A program made the position numbers and the translations under genes. A DNA stretch of 14,861 nt, from contig JAPOQV010000285.1 in NCBI GenBank assembly GCA_026710565.1, positions 1 through 14,861 of the forward strand, given 5' to 3'. This stretch comes from Spirochaetaceae bacterium. Lineage in GTDB: Bacteria; Spirochaetota; Spirochaetia; SZUA-6; Bin103. The notes below the pieces were generated by a model. It saw only the letters and a list, made by a program, of their open reading frames with translations. It ran no database searches and had not been told where the DNA came from. This document shows, one piece after another, positions 13,361 to 14,861 of the stretch. Positions within the stretch are counted from its first letter, which is position 1. Each line of letters starts with the position of its first letter.

Positions 13361-14861
13361 GTGAGTGCCGACGGCCCGGCTCCGCAACCGCGCGGCGAGC
13401 GCCGCATCGTCTTCAACAGCGATCCGTCCACCATCGCCACGTTTATGCTGCCCGATCCGGTCACCGCCGGCGACCTGCGCCGCTGGGTCGATCTGCTGGG
13501 CGACGCGGGCGTCGATACCCTGGTCCAGGACTGCTACAACCAGGGGTTCACCCCCTATTGGCGCACCGACCGTTTCCCGTACGACATGCGTCCCCAGCAC
13601 CGGCGGTTCCTGCCGCTGCTGGACGCGGGCGTGCAGCCCATGCAGGTGCTGGGCGACCGCTGCCACGAGCGCGGCATGACCTTCCTGGGCGGCTTTCGCA
13701 TGAACGACACCCACGACTTTCCGAAGTTCGCGGAGTTCGTGGAGTCGCATCCCGAGTACCAGCTTCCCAAGCGCTGGGAGGTGCTGGGCATCGAGCGGCC
13801 GCCGGAAGCGGCGATCGACCGGGGCGGCAAGCCGCTCGACTTCACCTTCGAGCCGGTGCGCGCCTTCGTGCACGCCGTGGCCGCGACTCTGCTGGAGACC
13901 ATCGACGTCGACGGCGTGGAACTGGTGATGCGCGATCCCGGCTACTTCCCGGTTCCGGACGCCCGTGCCCGGGCGCACCTGATGACCGACCTGATCCGGC
14001 GCATACGCCGGACGCTCGACGAGCACGGCCGCGCGCGCGGCCGGCGGCTGCTGCTGGGGGCGCGCGTGCTCCCCACCGTGGACGAGTGCCTGGTCATGGG
14101 CATGGACGTGCCGGCATGGATCGCCGAGGGGCTGATCGACTACTGCGCGCCCATGGACACGATGTTCTGCGACTTCAGCGCGGGGTACGCGGAGTTCGGC
14201 GCCCTGGCGCGCGCGCCCGGAAGCGCGTGCATGCTGTATCCGGGGCTGCATCCCTGGGTCAGCCACCGCCGGCGCCGCCGCAAGGAGGTGATGAGCCCGT
14301 CGATGAGCCGCGCGCTCGCGCACACCTTCTATCGCAGCGGCGCGGACGGGGTGTCGGTCTTCAACCACTTCGTCGGCCACCTGTTCACGCCGCCGTACTA
14401 TCCGCAGGCGCTGCAGGTCTTCCACGACCTGCGCGACCCGCAGCGGGTCGCCGCCGGCGAGCGGCACTACGTGTTCGACCCCACCTGGGGCGGCGTGCCG
14501 TGGATGGGCATGGACCGCACCTCTACCGGCGTGGTCAAGGCGCAGCGGCTGGTGCTCGACCGAGCCGCCGATCGGCCGGCCGGCACGTACCGCTTCCGCC
14601 TCTACGAGCGGATGGATCGGGTGCGGTGTGCGACGCTGGCGCTGCGCGGCGCCGACCTCACCGAGCGGGATGAGCTTGCGGTGGCGCTCAACGGCGTGCC
14701 GCTCGCCGACGGGCCCCTGGGCCGGGCGGACACGCGGGCGCGCGACCGCCCGGACGGCCCTCCGAACCCTGCCGTGCCGGCGCGGCCGGTGTGCCCGGAC
14801 ACGCGCTGGTTCGTGCTGCCGGCCGACGCTCCGGTCCAGGGAGAGAACGATCTGGCGATCA
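13361..14861 (+). CDS. TIM-barrel glycoside-hydrolase-like protein (GHL10-like), 3' end beyond the window
   Basis: The frame is open from GTG 13361 to the right edge with no stop, giving 500 residues. The N-terminal part resembles family-10-like 'GHL' proteins of uncultivated and planctomycete-type genomes. It contains RRIVFNSDPSTI, then VDLLGDAGVDTLVQDCYN (44-60), the strand RGMTFLGGFRMNDTHDF (104-120) and PLDFTFEPVRAFV (158-170). VDGVELVMRDPGYFP (183-197) is the barrel strand whose Glu is a candidate acid. The later strands are CAPMDTMFCDF and GADGVSVFNHF (328-338). From about residue 370 a beta-rich C-terminal domain begins. There is no signal peptide, so a cytoplasmic role on imported sugar is likely. 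The start codon lies 9 nt after the propeller gene; GGGG upstream could be a weak ribosome-binding site. Substrate unknown. Confidence 0.72.
   Translation, partial: MSADGPAPQPRGERRIVFNSDPSTIATFMLPDPVTAGDLRRWVDLLGDAGVDTLVQDCYNQGFTPYWRTDRFPYDMRPQHRRFLPLLDAGVQPMQVLGDRCHERGMTFLGGFRMNDTHDFPKFAEFVESHPEYQLPKRWEVLGIERPPEAAIDRGGKPLDFTFEPVRAFVHAVAATLLETIDVDGVELVMRDPGYFPVPDARARAHLMTDLIRRIRRTLDEHGRARGRRLLLGARVLPTVDECLVMGMDVPAWIAEGLIDYCAPMDTMFCDFSAGYAEFGALARAPGSACMLYPGLHPWVSHRRRRRKEVMSPSMSRALAHTFYRSGADGVSVFNHFVGHLFTPPYYPQALQVFHDLRDPQRVAAGERHYVFDPTWGGVPWMGMDRTSTGVVKAQRLVLDRAADRPAGTYRFRLYERMDRVRCATLALRGADLTERDELAVALNGVPLADGPLGRADTRARDRPDGPPNPAVPARPVCPDTRWFVLPADAPVQGENDLAI

Noticed and set aside
12254..14467. 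A 737-residue minus-strand frame across the propeller and TIM-barrel genes
   Set aside because: It shows the same antisense composition artefact, and it runs across the SBP promoter region and two genes with recognisable folds.
1..14861. CRISPR arrays, insertion sequences, tRNA or rRNA genes
   Set aside because: No regularly spaced direct repeats, transposase motifs, terminal inverted repeats or tRNA/rRNA signature sequences were seen on reading both strands.

Overview
This 14.9 kb window is GC-rich and almost fully coding. It looks like an accessory carbohydrate-handling region from an uncultivated, probably diderm bacterium. The evidence is a Sec signal peptide without a lipobox cysteine on the solute-binding protein, OppD/OppF-type ATPases, and protein families (Gfo/Idh/MocA and RmlD-like oxidoreductases, PhyH dioxygenase, cytoplasmic GH43/GH32-like propellers) that I associate with marine, sponge-associated or soil lineages such as Spirochaetota, Planctomycetota and Poribacteria. 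The phylum is an inference; no rRNA or tRNA gene was recognised.

Left part (1-2895): the 3' end of a Gfo/Idh/MocA oxidoreductase and an RmlD-like SDR on +, a convergent PhyH-family dioxygenase on -, and a divergent 79-aa conserved small protein on +. Scar (2896-3614): the C-terminal remnant of a DUF3368/PIN toxin (-) abuts the C-terminal remnant of a quinone-oxidoreductase-like MDR protein (+), which marks an old rearrangement.

Middle (3615-8081, +): an MNT nucleotidyltransferase/HEPN toxin-antitoxin pair runs by overlapping reading frames (11, 7 and 4 nt) into two oligopeptide-family ABC permeases, then a cytoplasmic beta-propeller glycosidase-like protein. The HEPN protein has Tyr where the RX4HXY motif has His.

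Right-middle (12251-8103, -): the solute-binding protein and two ATPases of what is very probably the same transporter run toward the permeases. The five-part importer is therefore split into two tail-to-tail half-operons. A consensus-like sigma70 promoter precedes the binding-protein gene. Two perfect stem-loops lie between it and the first ATPase gene, and the second pairs with part of that ATPase gene's Shine-Dalgarno sequence.

Right end (12377-14861, +): a second, smaller five-bladed propeller with regular blade motifs, then a TIM-barrel glycosidase-like protein that is open at the window edge. These two genes and the 79-aa gene have a TAGnnT hexamer exactly 6 nt before the start codon, the geometry of leaderless transcription.

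Together the genes suggest import of an oligosaccharide or peptide-like compound through a Dpp/Opp-class transporter, intracellular trimming by glycosidase-like proteins, and sugar oxidation/reduction by the flanking dehydrogenases. The toxin-antitoxin pair is placed at the head of the permease operon.
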